Below, piece by piece: positions 16,477 through 26,513 of a DNA stretch of 64,000 bases; positions within the stretch are counted from its first letter, which is position 1; each line of letters begins with the position of its first letter. The stretch is taken from NCBI RefSeq assembly GCF_013386165.1, contig NZ_JACAOS010000030.1:62001-126000 (forward strand), in the 5' to 3' direction. Under the pieces are notes generated by a model. It was not told the origin of the DNA. It ran no database searches and was given only the letters and a program-made list of their open reading frames with translations. This DNA comes from Pseudomonas gingeri (lineage in GTDB: Bacteria; Pseudomonadota; Gammaproteobacteria; Pseudomonadales; Pseudomonadaceae). Position numbers and translations under genes: made by a program.

Positions 16477-17688
16477 ATGACTGCTGTGGATCTACCCGCT
16501 GTACCCCGTGTGTTGATTGCCGAGGAGGACCCTTGGTCACGGGATCTGTTGAAGCAGGTGCTGTTGAATGTACGCTGTGATGCACGGCTTGAAGTCTGTG
16601 CGGAGGGTCATCAGGCGCTCGAGATGCTCAACGGGCAGGCGTTCGACCTGGTGATTGCCGACTGGGAGCTGCCGGGTGTCGATGGCTTGAGCCTGCTGCG
16701 CGGCCTGCGCCAGAAAAAGCGCAATCCGCCGCTGCCGTTCATTCTGGTGGGCTCGCGTAACGACGTGGCCAGCGTGCGGGAAATCCTGCCGCTGCAACCG
16801 ACGGCCTACCTGACCAAACCCTTGAATATGGAAAGCCTGACCCAGCGCCTGCAGGATTTGTTGCTGGATGCCGGTCAGACAGTCTCCTGCGAAATCCCGG
16901 CCCTGGTACCCGGCATGACCCTGGAGAAATTTCTCGAGCGTCGGCGTAACGAGTCGGACGGTGCACCGTTGATGGCCGACGTGCAACTGGCGGTCAATCG
17001 CAGCCTCAATCCCGCGGGTCTCGACCTGAAGCTGCTGGAGCAGGAGATCCGCACCGACCCGCAAATCACCGCCGTGTTGATCGCGGCGTCCAACAGTGCG
17101 GCCCAGCATCATGGTGGTGCGGTGCAAACCCTGGCCCAGGCGTTGCAACGGCTCGGGGCGGCGCAGAGCATGAACCTGATCCTCGGCCTGACCCTCAAGC
17201 GCAGCGCCCGGCTCAGTGATGCCGCTCTGGGCGACTATGCCGAACGCTACTGGAATCTGTCGCTGCACACGGCTGAATATGGTCACTCCCTGGCGCGCTT
17301 GCTCGATCTGGATAACGAGCGCTGTTATTGCGCGGGCCTGTTGCATCGCCTGGGCGACCTGGCCTTGCTGCGGTGTCTGCAGGAGTGGTTGAGCGCCGGA
17401 GGGGAACTGGATGATGAACTGATCGGCGAATCGCTCTATGCCTTTGGCGCCGGCTTCGGTTCGGCGCTGCGTACGCGCTGGCGTCTGCCGCTGGAGCTGC
17501 GGGAGCTGATTGCAGCGGTCTACCAGCTCGGTGGCGGGGTTTATTCCCGTGAGGCCCTGGTGATGAGCCTGGCGGCGCAGTTGGCGCGGCTGACGCCCCA
17601 TGAGGGCGTTGAAGAGCTCGCCAAGAGCCGCACGGCCCGTTTGCTGAAGGTCGGGTTGCCGGAGCTGATGCGTTTGCGCAAGAACTGA
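16477..17688 (+). CDS. Response regulator with HDOD output domain
   Basis: A 403-residue signalling protein. The start is ATG 16477 after CGGAGAG. Residues ~10-130 form a receiver: acidic pocket E16-E17-D18, probable phospho-acceptor D62 in LVIADWELPGVDG, and the conserved lysine in AYLTKPLNMESL. Residues ~190-390 form an HDOD domain (MADVQLAVNRSLNPAGLDLK, VQTLAQALQRLGAAQSMNLI, LLHRLGDLALLRCLQEWL), a degenerate HD-type fold that usually acts as a protein-interaction or signalling module. No cognate histidine kinase is adjacent. It is convergent with a GGDEF protein, which hints at c-di-GMP-related signalling, but this is context only. Confidence 0.85.
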   Translation: MTAVDLPAVPRVLIAEEDPWSRDLLKQVLLNVRCDARLEVCAEGHQALEMLNGQAFDLVIADWELPGVDGLSLLRGLRQKKRNPPLPFILVGSRNDVASVREILPLQPTAYLTKPLNMESLTQRLQDLLLDAGQTVSCEIPALVPGMTLEKFLERRRNESDGAPLMADVQLAVNRSLNPAGLDLKLLEQEIRTDPQITAVLIAASNSAAQHHGGAVQTLAQALQRLGAAQSMNLILGLTLKRSARLSDAALGDYAERYWNLSLHTAEYGHSLARLLDLDNERCYCAGLLHRLGDLALLRCLQEWLSAGGELDDELIGESLYAFGAGFGSALRTRWRLPLELRELIAAVYQLGGGVYSREALVMSLAAQLARLTPHEGVEELAKSRTARLLKVGLPELMRLRKN

Positions 17689-17713
17689 TGATCTCCGGGT
17701 CCGGGAACCGGCG

Positions 17714-18703
17714 TCAGGCCAACACGATCTGATTCTTGCCCTGGCGCTTGGCCTGGTACATGGCGTTGTCCGCCCGGGCGAACAGCGGGTCGAGGCTTTC
17801 ATCCTCCGGCGTCAGGCTGGTCAGGCCCTGGCTGACGGTGACGCCGAAGGCCTTGCCGTCGTGGCTGAAGCTCAGGCGCTGGATTTCCCGCTGCAAGCGC
17901 TCGGCGATCTGCTGGGCCATCTCCGGTGCGCAACCGGGCAACAGCACGGCGAATTCTTCACCGCCAATCCGTCCGAACAGATCGCCAGCCCGTAGCGCCC
18001 CATGCCCGGTTTCGGCGATGCGCTGCAACACCACGTCGCCTTCAGGATGACCGTAGGTGTCGTTGATCAGCTTGAAGTCATCGATATCCAGCAGCAGGAA
18101 GGCCAGGGGCGAATCCTGCAAACGGGCTTCTTCGAAGGCGCGATGGGCGCTGTCGAAGAAGTGTCGGCGGTTGCTGCTGCCGGTCAGCACATCGGTGGTG
18201 GCCAGGCGTTGCAGCTCGTCCTCCAGGGCTTTCTTTTCGGTGATGTCCTCGGCAATCCCGACCACGATCACCCGTTGCCCCGGCTCGGCGTGGCGACTGA
18301 TGAAGCACTTGTCGCTGAGCCAGCGGATCTGCCCGTCGGCGCTGATGATGCGGTACTCGCGGTCTTCCACCGAACCCTTTTCCAGGACCAGGGCCAGGCT
18401 GCGTTTGGCGTAGTCGAGATCGTCGGGGTAGATGCTGTTGCGCCATTCGTTGTAGTCGGCCAGCAGCAGGCCGGCCGAGCGACCAAAAATCCGTTCATAG
18501 GCGGGGCTGACGTAGAGCATCTGCTGGGCATCCCAATCCAGCGCCCAGAGCACCGCATTGACGCTGACCAGCAGGGAACTGAAGAGTTGTTCGCGTTCGC
18601 CCAGGCGAGCGACTTCGGCCTGGGCGTGCATTAACGCCAACAGGGTTTCAGCGGCTTTTGGCCACTGTGGGAGGGAAGGCGGTTTTGAATTCTTATTGAC
18701 CAT
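17714..18703 (-). CDS. PAS-GGDEF diguanylate cyclase
   Basis: A 329-residue soluble protein from ATG 18703 (MVNKNSKPPSLPQW); a GTG at 18709 is an alternative start. A PAS domain spans about residues 40-165 (LYVSPAYERIFGRSAGLLLA, EDREYRIISADGQIRWLSDK, VIVVGIAEDITEKKALEDEL). It is followed by a GGDEF domain (TDVLTGSSNRRHFFDSAHRA, LLDIDDFKLINDTYGHPEGD). The active-site signature is GGEEF, and the inhibitory site RAGD lies five residues before it, so both activity and product feedback look intact. It should convert two GTP to c-di-GMP in response to a PAS-sensed signal. The nearest genes are unrelated in pathway. Confidence 0.9.
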   Translation of the reverse strand: MVNKNSKPPSLPQWPKAAETLLALMHAQAEVARLGEREQLFSSLLVSVNAVLWALDWDAQQMLYVSPAYERIFGRSAGLLLADYNEWRNSIYPDDLDYAKRSLALVLEKGSVEDREYRIISADGQIRWLSDKCFISRHAEPGQRVIVVGIAEDITEKKALEDELQRLATTDVLTGSSNRRHFFDSAHRAFEEARLQDSPLAFLLLDIDDFKLINDTYGHPEGDVVLQRIAETGHGALRAGDLFGRIGGEEFAVLLPGCAPEMAQQIAERLQREIQRLSFSHDGKAFGVTVSQGLTSLTPEDESLDPLFARADNAMYQAKRQGKNQIVLA

Positions 18704-18850
18704 CGGCACTCATCTCACAGGGCGTGCCGACCGTTATGGCGGCACGGCCACGCTACAGCCCGCCGGGATGGCGACGTGCTTTTGAGATAGAGCCGGGGCC
18801 GCTAAGTTCCGTTCGGCACGCCCTGGAATGGGGCGCGCCGATCAACGGTG

Positions 18851-20035
18851 TCAGGCGACCGAGGGCCGCAACGAGTAGGTTTTCAGCTGGTCGGCGAACT
18901 CACGCAACGACTGGATACCGCTGGCTTCGGCTTCGTGGACCCAATCCTTGATCGCGGCCAGCATGTCGTGACCATTTGAGCTGGTCTTGACCCAGATCTG
19001 TTGCAGGGCCAGGCGTTTCTCGTAAATTACCTTGAGTGCCTGGCTGTGGGCCAACATGGTTTCGATGCGTACCTGGTGATTTTCGCTGAGCAGGCTGGTT
19101 TCCCGCGACAGCAGGCGCTTGGCGCGGTGGAACTGGTGGCGGACCGAATGATCGACCTTGGCCAGTTCCTGTTGCACCAGCGGCGCGATCACCAGCTTGC
19201 GGTACTGGGCCATGATCTGGAAGCGGTTGTTGAGGATCGCCATGGCCGTATCCATGTCCAGGTGACCCTTGCCTTCGACGCGGTGGGCGATGGGCGCGAC
19301 GCGCTGCACCTTGGCCAGGCGCAGGAAGCTGAAGACCTTGATCCAGGCCCAGCCCAGGTCGAATTCCCATGGCTTGACCGACAGTTTGGCCGAGTTGGGG
19401 TAGGTGTGGTGGTTGTTGTGCAGCTCTTCGCCGCCGATCAGGATGCCCCAGGGCACCAGGTTGGTGGCGGCATCACGGCATTCGAAGTTGCGATAGCCGA
19501 TCGCGTGGCCCAGGCCGTTGATCACGCCGGCGGCCCAGAACGGAATCCACATCATCTGGATGGCCCAGACGGTGATGCCGATGGCGCCGAACAGCAGCAG
19601 GTCGATCACCGCCATGAGGGCGATGCCGAGCATTTTGTAGCGCGAGTAGAGGTTGTTCTCGAGCCAGTCGTCCGGGCAGTTCTTGCCGTAGATGCGCAGG
19701 GTCTCGGGATTGCCGGCCTCGGCCCGGTACAATTCGGCACCGGTACGCAGGACCGTGGACAGGCCAAGGATCACCGGACTGTGGGGGTCGTCGACGGTTT
19801 CACATTTTGCGTGATGTTTACGGTGGATAGCCGTCCACTCGCGAGTATTCTGTGCCGTGGTCAGCCACAGCCAGAAACGGAAAAAGTGCTTCAGGCCACC
19901 GTTGAGCTCCAGGGCGCGGTGGGCCGAATAGCGGTGCAGATAGACCGTGACGCCGACAATGGTCACGTGGGTCATCAACAGGGTGACCGCCACTACTTGC
20001 CAGGCTGAAAGGTCAAGAAAACCGTTGTACCACAT
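18851..20035 (-). CDS. desA: DesA-type membrane fatty-acid desaturase
   Basis: A 394-residue integral membrane di-iron enzyme that introduces a double bond into acyl chains of membrane lipids. ATG 20035 (MWYNGFLDLSAWQVVAVTLL) is chosen over the ATG at 20092 because it gives the length I recall for Pseudomonas DesA and starts just before the first membrane segment. The three histidine boxes are present: HRYSAH (34-39), HRKHH (71-75) and EELHNNHH (near 205-211). The C-terminal ~150 residues form a long helical cytosolic tail. It is divergent from the PAS-GGDEF-EAL gene, as in P. aeruginosa where desA lies next to a GGDEF/EAL gene and the sulfate genes. Confidence 0.88.
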   Translation of the reverse strand: MWYNGFLDLSAWQVVAVTLLMTHVTIVGVTVYLHRYSAHRALELNGGLKHFFRFWLWLTTAQNTREWTAIHRKHHAKCETVDDPHSPVILGLSTVLRTGAELYRAEAGNPETLRIYGKNCPDDWLENNLYSRYKMLGIALMAVIDLLLFGAIGITVWAIQMMWIPFWAAGVINGLGHAIGYRNFECRDAATNLVPWGILIGGEELHNNHHTYPNSAKLSVKPWEFDLGWAWIKVFSFLRLAKVQRVAPIAHRVEGKGHLDMDTAMAILNNRFQIMAQYRKLVIAPLVQQELAKVDHSVRHQFHRAKRLLSRETSLLSENHQVRIETMLAHSQALKVIYEKRLALQQIWVKTSSNGHDMLAAIKDWVHEAEASGIQSLREFADQLKTYSLRPSVA

Positions 20036-20202
20036 AGGCTGTATGGCCCTCGAAAAAGTAAAGAACAGCCCGTGCATTATCACCGAGCCCACAAAGAAAA
20101 CCAGTCGCTGTTTCAGATAAGAGTGGCGGGATGTTTCTTACTCTATAATTCCGGCCAATTTGTAAGGCAATTTGGCGTTTCTAGAGGGAATTAGTACCGT
20201 TT

Positions 20203-22122
20203 ATGTCGATTTCAAATCGTAATGCTCTGAAGTCAGGCCTGTGGTACCTGCTGCTGTCGATCCTCTGGATCCAGCTCAGCCAGCAGCTGTTGAGCAGCTT
20301 TTTCGATGACCCCGAGCAGTTGGGGCACTGGCAGATCGTTCGCGGTTACCTGTGGGTGAGTGTCAGCGCCGTGCTGATTTTCCTGATTCATGCCCGTTAC
20401 CAGCGTTTCGGCCAGGCCGTTCCGGACTTGAAGCCCCGGTCCGAGGACCGCGAGCGCCTGCGCCAGGCCGCCGCGGTGTTCGATTGCACCCGCGAGGGCG
20501 TACTGGTCACGGACAAGGACGGCTTGATCGTCCACGTCAATCGCGCCTTTGTCGCCATTACCGGCTATCAGGAAGCCGAGGTGTTGGGGGAGCGGCCGAG
20601 CCTGTTCAAGTCCGGCCGGCATTCGGCGGACTTCTACCAGAAGGTCTATCAGGCGCTGGACGCCACCGGCGAGTGGAGCGGCGAGATCTGGAACCGGCGC
20701 AAGAGCGGCGAAATCTACCCGCAATGGCAGACGATCCGGGCGATCCGCGATGACTTGGGGCAGCTCAACCAGTATGTCGCGGTGTTTTCCGATATCAGCG
20801 CGATCAAGGATTCGCAGCACGAATTGGCGCAACTGGCCAACTACGATCCCCTGACCGGTCTGCCCAATCGCCTGTTGTTCACCGACCGTGCGACCCAGGC
20901 ACTGGCCTCGGCGCAGGTGCACAAGCGCGGCTGCGCCTTGCTGCTGATCGACCTGGATCACTTCAAGATCATCAACGACAGCCTGGGTCACAACATTGGC
21001 GACCAATTGCTCAAGGCGGTGGGTGAGCGTCTGCAGCATCTGTTCGGCAGCGGCATCAGCCTGGCCCGCCTGGGCGGTGACGAGTTCGCCGTGCTGGCGG
21101 AGAACTGCCCGCAGGTGGTGCAGGCCGCAGCCCTGGCGCAGCGGGTGATCGAGGGCTTGAAGGAGCCGTTCCAGCTCGACGGGCATCAGTTGTTTATCAG
21201 CGCCAGTATCGGTATCAGCCTGTTCCCCAGCGATGCGCTGAATGCCGAGCAATTGCTGCGCAATGCCGACTCGGCCTTGTTCAAGGCCAAGAACGCGGGC
21301 CGTGAAGGTTATGCCCTGTACACCGAAGAACTGACCGCCCACGCCCAGCACCGGGTGGAAATGGCCGGTGAGTTGCGCCGGGCGCTGGAGCAGAACGAAC
21401 TGCGGGTGTATTACCAGCCGGTGCATGAACTGAGCACTAGCCGGCTGATCGGGGTCGAGGCCCTGGTGCGCTGGGAGCATCCGCAGCGCGGGTTGGTGTC
21501 GCCTGGCGAGTTTATTCCGATTGCCGAGCGTACCGGGTTGATCGCCGAAATTGATGCCTGGGTCATGCAGCAGTCCTGCCGGCAGATGTGCCAGTGGTTG
21601 CAGGACGGTGTGCAGCTGTCGTTTATCGCGGTGAATGTCTCCAGCCGCCTGTTTGCCCGTCGCGAGTTGTATCAGCAGGTGGCGAAGGTGCTCGACGAAA
21701 CGGGGTTGGACCCGGCGCTGCTGGAGCTGGAGGTCACCGAAAGCGCGGTGATGGATGACCCGGAGGTGGCGCTGGAGCAACTGCATCGTCTGCGCGAGTT
21801 GGGCGTTAGCCTGGCGATCGACGATTTTGGCACCGGTTATTCCTCGCTGCTGCGGCTCAAGCGGCTGCCGGTGCAGAAACTCAAGATCGACCAGGGTTTC
21901 GTCGCCGGTTTGCCGTGGGACGAAGACGATGCGGCGATTGTCCGGGTGGTCATCGCCCTGGCGCAAAGCATGGGCATGCAGGTCCAGGCCGAGGGCATCG
22001 AACAGGCCGAGCAGGCGCGCTTCCTGCTCGATCAGTCCTGCGACCTGGGGCAGGGCTACTGGTTCGGGCGGCCGATGCCGGCGCAGAAGCTCGATTGGCT
22101 GTGTGCGCCCGTCATCCCCTGA
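20203..22122 (+). CDS. Membrane PAS-GGDEF-EAL protein
   Basis: A 639-residue inner-membrane c-di-GMP enzyme. Two N-terminal membrane helices (about 12-32 and 47-64) flank a short periplasmic loop. A PAS domain follows (AVFDCTREGVLVTDKDGLIV, WNRRKSGEIYPQWQTIRAIR). The GGDEF domain has an intact signature (RLGGDEFAVL). The EAL domain has an intact signature (GVEALVRWEHP), plus metal/loop motifs (VNVSSRLF, LEVTESAVMDD, LAIDDFGTGYSSLLRLKRLP, VQAEGIEQAEQ). Both catalytic modules look competent; in such hybrids the phosphodiesterase often dominates. It is transcribed towards oscA-sbp but separated from them by an AT-rich promoter region, so probably not one operon. Confidence 0.9.
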   Translation: MSISNRNALKSGLWYLLLSILWIQLSQQLLSSFFDDPEQLGHWQIVRGYLWVSVSAVLIFLIHARYQRFGQAVPDLKPRSEDRERLRQAAAVFDCTREGVLVTDKDGLIVHVNRAFVAITGYQEAEVLGERPSLFKSGRHSADFYQKVYQALDATGEWSGEIWNRRKSGEIYPQWQTIRAIRDDLGQLNQYVAVFSDISAIKDSQHELAQLANYDPLTGLPNRLLFTDRATQALASAQVHKRGCALLLIDLDHFKIINDSLGHNIGDQLLKAVGERLQHLFGSGISLARLGGDEFAVLAENCPQVVQAAALAQRVIEGLKEPFQLDGHQLFISASIGISLFPSDALNAEQLLRNADSALFKAKNAGREGYALYTEELTAHAQHRVEMAGELRRALEQNELRVYYQPVHELSTSRLIGVEALVRWEHPQRGLVSPGEFIPIAERTGLIAEIDAWVMQQSCRQMCQWLQDGVQLSFIAVNVSSRLFARRELYQQVAKVLDETGLDPALLELEVTESAVMDDPEVALEQLHRLRELGVSLAIDDFGTGYSSLLRLKRLPVQKLKIDQGFVAGLPWDEDDAAIVRVVIALAQSMGMQVQAEGIEQAEQARFLLDQSCDLGQGYWFGRPMPAQKLDWLCAPVIP

Positions 22123-22155
22123 ATTGCTCATGATGAGTATTTGGTTATATTAAAA

Positions 22156-22198
22156 TTCTTAAATAGTATTTTTAAGAATAACTTCGCCTGTCTAAGAT
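22156..22198 (+). promoter_or_regulatory. oscA promoter region with 8-bp inverted repeat
   Basis: TTCTTAAA and TTTAAGAA (22156-22163 and 22171-22178) form a perfect dyad with a 7-base centre in an AT-rich block. A TAAGAT -10-like box at 22193-22198 has no good -35 partner. This is the arrangement expected of an activator-dependent sulfur-starvation promoter, CysB being the obvious candidate in Pseudomonas. Binding is inferred. Confidence 0.5.
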
Positions 22199-22260
22199 TG
22201 CCCTCACGCCACAAGCAGTGCCTCCACTGCGGGGGCAACTCTCATTTCAGGAGCACGACC

Positions 22261-22443
22261 ATGAGCGCATCTCTGCGTAGCGTTGACGGCCAGGACGAAG
22301 CAACCATTCTGCGTGAGATCCAGAGCGCTTTGCGCGATCTGCGTTTCGGCGCCGTCGAGATCACGGTCCACAACGCGCAAGTGGTACAGATCGAACGCAA
22401 AGAAAAATTCCGCCTGCAAAATCCGGGCACCAAACCTGGCTGA
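22261..22443 (+). CDS. oscA: OscA, small sulfur-starvation protein (DUF2292)
   Basis: A 60-residue protein (MSASLRSVDGQDEATILREI) of the DUF2292/YezD family. It carries the diagnostic EITVHNAQVVQIERKEKFRL near the C-terminus. It is known in pseudomonads as oscA, needed for use of organosulfur compounds and located upstream of the sulfate transporter genes, as here. Biochemical role is not established. The ribosome site is CAGGAG, and the start at 22261 fits the family length. The sbp gene starts 157 bases downstream on the same strand. Confidence 0.88.
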   Translation: MSASLRSVDGQDEATILREIQSALRDLRFGAVEITVHNAQVVQIERKEKFRLQNPGTKPG

Positions 22444-22600
22444 ACCCCGCGTCTTCCTCTGCTCAAGCAGAGGCCCGACGGGTCAGCCAGAGGGCGTCAT
22501 CCCATGACCCCCAGTCAAAACCAGAGCGTTCGAGCCCGGATGCGGGCCTGAAGCGCCATAAGAAAAAAGCCAACACACCAAAATTTTCGGGAGCTTCACC

Positions 22601-23611
22601 ATGTCGTCGATTCGCCGTTACGCCCTGGCCGCGCTCGCCAGTGCCGTGTTTGCCGGTTCCGCCGTTGCCAAGGATTACGAGTTGCTCAACGTGTCCTACG
22701 ACCCGACCCGTGAGCTGTACCAGGACTACAACGCCGAATTCACCAGCTTCTGGAAGCAGGCCCATCCCGGCGACAACGTGAAGATCCAGCAATCCCATGG
22801 TGGCTCGGGCAAGCAAGGCCGTGCCGTGATCGATGGTTTGCGCGCCGACGTGGTGACCCTGGCCCTGGCCGGCGACATCGACGAAATCGCCAAGCTCGGC
22901 AAGACCCTGCCCGCGGACTGGCAAAAACGCCTGCCGGACGCCAGCACTCCCTACACCTCGACCATCGTGTTCCTGGTGCGCAAGGGCAACCCCAAAGGCA
23001 TCAAGGACTGGGGCGACCTGGTCAAGAAAGACGTCTCGGTGATCACCCCCAACCCGAAAACCAGTGGCGGTGCACGCTGGAACTTTCTCGCCGCCTGGGC
23101 CTATGGCCTGAAAGCCGGCGGCAGCGAAGCCAAGGCCCAGGACTATGTGAAAGAGCTGTTCAAGCACGTGCCGATCCTCGACACCGGCGCTCGCGGTTCG
23201 ACCATCACCTTCGTCAACAACGGTCAGGGTGACGTGCTGCTGGCCTGGGAAAACGAAGCTTTCCTGGCCTTGAAGGAAGACGGCGGCGCCGACAAGTTCG
23301 ATATCGTCGTGCCGTCCCTGTCGATCCTCGCCGAGCCGCCGGTGGCCGTGGTCGACAAGAACGCCGAGAAAAAGGGCAACCTTGAAATCGCCGAGTCCTA
23401 CCTGAAACACCTGTACAGCCCGGCCGGTCAGGAGATCGCCGCGAAGAACTTCTACCGTCCACGTGACGAGAAGGTCGCCGCCAAATACGCCAAGCAATTC
23501 CCCAAACTGGACCTGGTGACCATCGACAAGGACTTCGGCGGCTGGAAGTCGGCGCAACCGAAATTCTTCAATGACGGTGGTGTGTTCGACCAGATCTACC
23601 AAGCGCAGTAA
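22601..23611 (+). CDS. sbp: Periplasmic sulfate-binding protein
   Basis: A 336-residue precursor with a Sec signal peptide (MSSIRRYALAALASAVFAGS, cleavage likely after AVA at ~23). It captures sulfate (and thiosulfate) in the periplasm and delivers it to CysTWA. Family motifs include LLNVSYDPTRELYQDYNAEF, QQSHGGSGKQGRAVIDGL, ADVVTLALAGDID, NPKTSGGARWNFLAAWAYGL and NNGQGDVLLAWENEA. Length is typical. A hairpin with a short T run separates it from cysT, allowing more binding protein than permease. Confidence 0.95.
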   Translation: MSSIRRYALAALASAVFAGSAVAKDYELLNVSYDPTRELYQDYNAEFTSFWKQAHPGDNVKIQQSHGGSGKQGRAVIDGLRADVVTLALAGDIDEIAKLGKTLPADWQKRLPDASTPYTSTIVFLVRKGNPKGIKDWGDLVKKDVSVITPNPKTSGGARWNFLAAWAYGLKAGGSEAKAQDYVKELFKHVPILDTGARGSTITFVNNGQGDVLLAWENEAFLALKEDGGADKFDIVVPSLSILAEPPVAVVDKNAEKKGNLEIAESYLKHLYSPAGQEIAAKNFYRPRDEKVAAKYAKQFPKLDLVTIDKDFGGWKSAQPKFFNDGGVFDQIYQAQ

Positions 23612-23632
23612 TCTGAAATAAGCCAAGCTCGG

Positions 23633-23658
23633 AGCCCCGGATGTCGTTCGGGGCTTTT
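23633..23658 (+). terminator. Partial terminator between sbp and cysT
   Basis: AGCCCCG (23633-23639) pairs with CGGGGCT (23649-23655), followed by only four T. It lies 21 bases after sbp and 23 before cysT. It probably reduces readthrough to the membrane genes rather than stopping it. Confidence 0.7.
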
Positions 23659-23681
23659 GTGCGTCAAAACCAAGGACTTTT

Positions 23682-24500
23682 ATGTCACGTCGTATCTCCC
23701 CCGTCATACCCGGCTTCGGGCTGACGCTGGGCTACACCTTGGTGTACCTCAGCCTGATTGTGCTCATACCCCTGGCGGCGATGTTCGTGCACGCCGCCCA
23801 ACTCACCTGGGATCAGTTCTGGGCGATCATCACCGCCCCTCGCGTGCTCGCGGCGCTGAAGCTGAGCTTCGGCACCGCGCTGTGTGCGGCGGTGATCAAC
23901 GGCATCATCGGCACGCTGTTGGCCTGGGTGCTGGTGCGCTACACCTTCCCCGGGCGCAAGATCATCGATGCGATGATCGACCTGCCGTTCGCCCTGCCCA
24001 CCGCCGTCGCCGGTATCGCCCTGACCGCGCTGTACACGCCGACAGGCCTGGTGGGGCAGTTTGCCGCCGACCTCGGCTTCAAGATCGCCTACACCTCGTT
24101 GGGCATCACCCTGGCACTGACCTTCGTGACCTTGCCGTTCGTGGTGCGTACCGTGCAGCCGGTGCTGGCCGACATCCCCCGGGAAGTCGAGGAGGCCGCC
24201 GCCTGCCTGGGCGCCAAGCCGTTGCAGGTGTTCCGCCATATCCTCGTGCCGGCCCTGTTGCCGGCCTGGTTGACCGGTTTCGCCCTGGCGTTTGCCCGTG
24301 GGGTCGGTGAGTACGGTTCGGTGATCTTCATCGCCGGCAACATGCCGATGAAGACCGAGATCCTGCCGCTGCTGATCATGGTCAAGCTCGACCAGTACGA
24401 CTACACCGGCGCCACCGCCATCGGCGTGATGATGCTGGTGGTTTCCTTTGTCCTGTTGCTGCTGATCAACTTGTTGCAGCGGCGTATCGAAACCCCATAA
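23682..24500 (+). CDS. cysT: Sulfate/thiosulfate ABC transporter permease CysT (CysU)
   Basis: A 272-residue inner-membrane permease with about six helices, forming a heterodimer with CysW. ATG 23682 has AAGGAC upstream. Seen motifs are DLPFALPTAVAGIALTALYT and the cytoplasmic EAA loop EEAAACLGAKPLQVFRHILV, followed by GEYGSVIFIAGNMPMKTEIL. cysW starts 13 bases after the stop with a GGAGG ribosome site. Confidence 0.93.
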   Translation: MSRRISPVIPGFGLTLGYTLVYLSLIVLIPLAAMFVHAAQLTWDQFWAIITAPRVLAALKLSFGTALCAAVINGIIGTLLAWVLVRYTFPGRKIIDAMIDLPFALPTAVAGIALTALYTPTGLVGQFAADLGFKIAYTSLGITLALTFVTLPFVVRTVQPVLADIPREVEEAAACLGAKPLQVFRHILVPALLPAWLTGFALAFARGVGEYGSVIFIAGNMPMKTEILPLLIMVKLDQYDYTGATAIGVMMLVVSFVLLLLINLLQRRIETP

Positions 24501-24512
24501 GGAGGCGCGAAC

Positions 24513-25385
24513 ATGTCCCAATCGTCCATTAGCGCCGCTTCCTCGGCCAACGCCGCCCGCCGTGGCAGCGCCACCTCGCGACGGGTTTTGATCGGCCTGT
24601 GCTGGCTGGTCTTTGCAGTCTTTTTACTGCTGCCGTTGTTTATCGTGGTGTCCCAGGGCTTGAAGAACGGCCTGGGTGCATTCTTCACCGCGATCTTCGA
24701 ACCGGATGCCCTGTCGGCCCTGAAACTCACGGTGATCGCCGTGCTGATCTCGGTGCCGCTCAACCTGGTGTTCGGGGTCAGCGCCGCCTGGTGCGTGAGC
24801 AAGTACTCGTTCCGTGGCAAGAGCATGCTGGTCACCCTGATCGACCTGCCGTTCTCGGTCTCGCCGGTGATTGCCGGTCTGGTCTACGTGTTGATGTTCG
24901 GCGCCCAGGGCTTTTTTGGCCCGTGGCTGGCGGACCATGACATCCAGATCGTCTTCGCCTTGCCGGGCATCGTCCTGGCTACCATCTTCGTCACCGTGCC
25001 GTTCGTCGCCCGTGAGCTGATCCCGCTGATGCAGGAGCAGGGCACCCAGGAAGAAGAGGCCGCGCGCCTGTTGGGCGCCAACGGCTGGCAGATGTTCTGG
25101 CATGTCACCGTGCCGAACATCAAGTGGGGCCTGATTTATGGCGTGGTGCTCTGCACCGCGCGGGCCATGGGCGAGTTCGGTGCGGTGTCGGTGGTTTCCG
25201 GGCACATTCGCGGGGTGACCAACACCTTGCCGCTGCACGTCGAGATCCTCTACAACGAATACAACCACGTGGCCGCGTTCGCCGTGGCGAGCCTGTTGCT
25301 GATCCTGGCGCTCTTCATCCTGCTGCTCAAGCAGTGGAGCGAGAACCGTATTAACCGCCTGCGCACCGCTGCGGCGGAGGAATAA
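24513..25385 (+). CDS. cysW: Sulfate/thiosulfate ABC transporter permease CysW
   Basis: A 290-residue partner permease. A hydrophilic serine/alanine-rich N-terminus (~1-28) precedes six membrane helices. Motifs are DLPFSVSPVIAGLVYVLMFG, the EAA loop EEAARLLGANGWQMFWHVTV and GEFGAVSVVSGHIRGVTNTL. It follows cysT closely and leaves three bases to the cysA start, so the genes are co-transcribed and probably translationally coupled. Confidence 0.93.
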   Translation: MSQSSISAASSANAARRGSATSRRVLIGLCWLVFAVFLLLPLFIVVSQGLKNGLGAFFTAIFEPDALSALKLTVIAVLISVPLNLVFGVSAAWCVSKYSFRGKSMLVTLIDLPFSVSPVIAGLVYVLMFGAQGFFGPWLADHDIQIVFALPGIVLATIFVTVPFVARELIPLMQEQGTQEEEAARLLGANGWQMFWHVTVPNIKWGLIYGVVLCTARAMGEFGAVSVVSGHIRGVTNTLPLHVEILYNEYNHVAAFAVASLLLILALFILLLKQWSENRINRLRTAAAEE

Positions 25386-25388
25386 GTC

Positions 25389-26378
<990 letters not shown>

Positions 26379-26386
26379 GCCGCGAA

Positions 26387-26416
26387 TACGAGCCATTGAC
26401 CTGTCGATGGCTCGTA
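26387..26416 (+). terminator. Hairpin after cysA
   Basis: TACGAGCCAT and ATGGCTCGTA form a perfect 10-bp stem with a 10-base loop, eight bases after cysA. There is no T run, so it may be a weak or Rho-assisted terminator. Confidence 0.45.
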
Positions 26417-26513
26417 CCCGACCACCGCTGCGCTGTCATTTCAGGCCGCCGATGTGCTGATCCGTGAGCTTAAGCGAGGGGCGCGCGCTGTCAGCGCCCC
26501 GGTGCCCGCCGTT

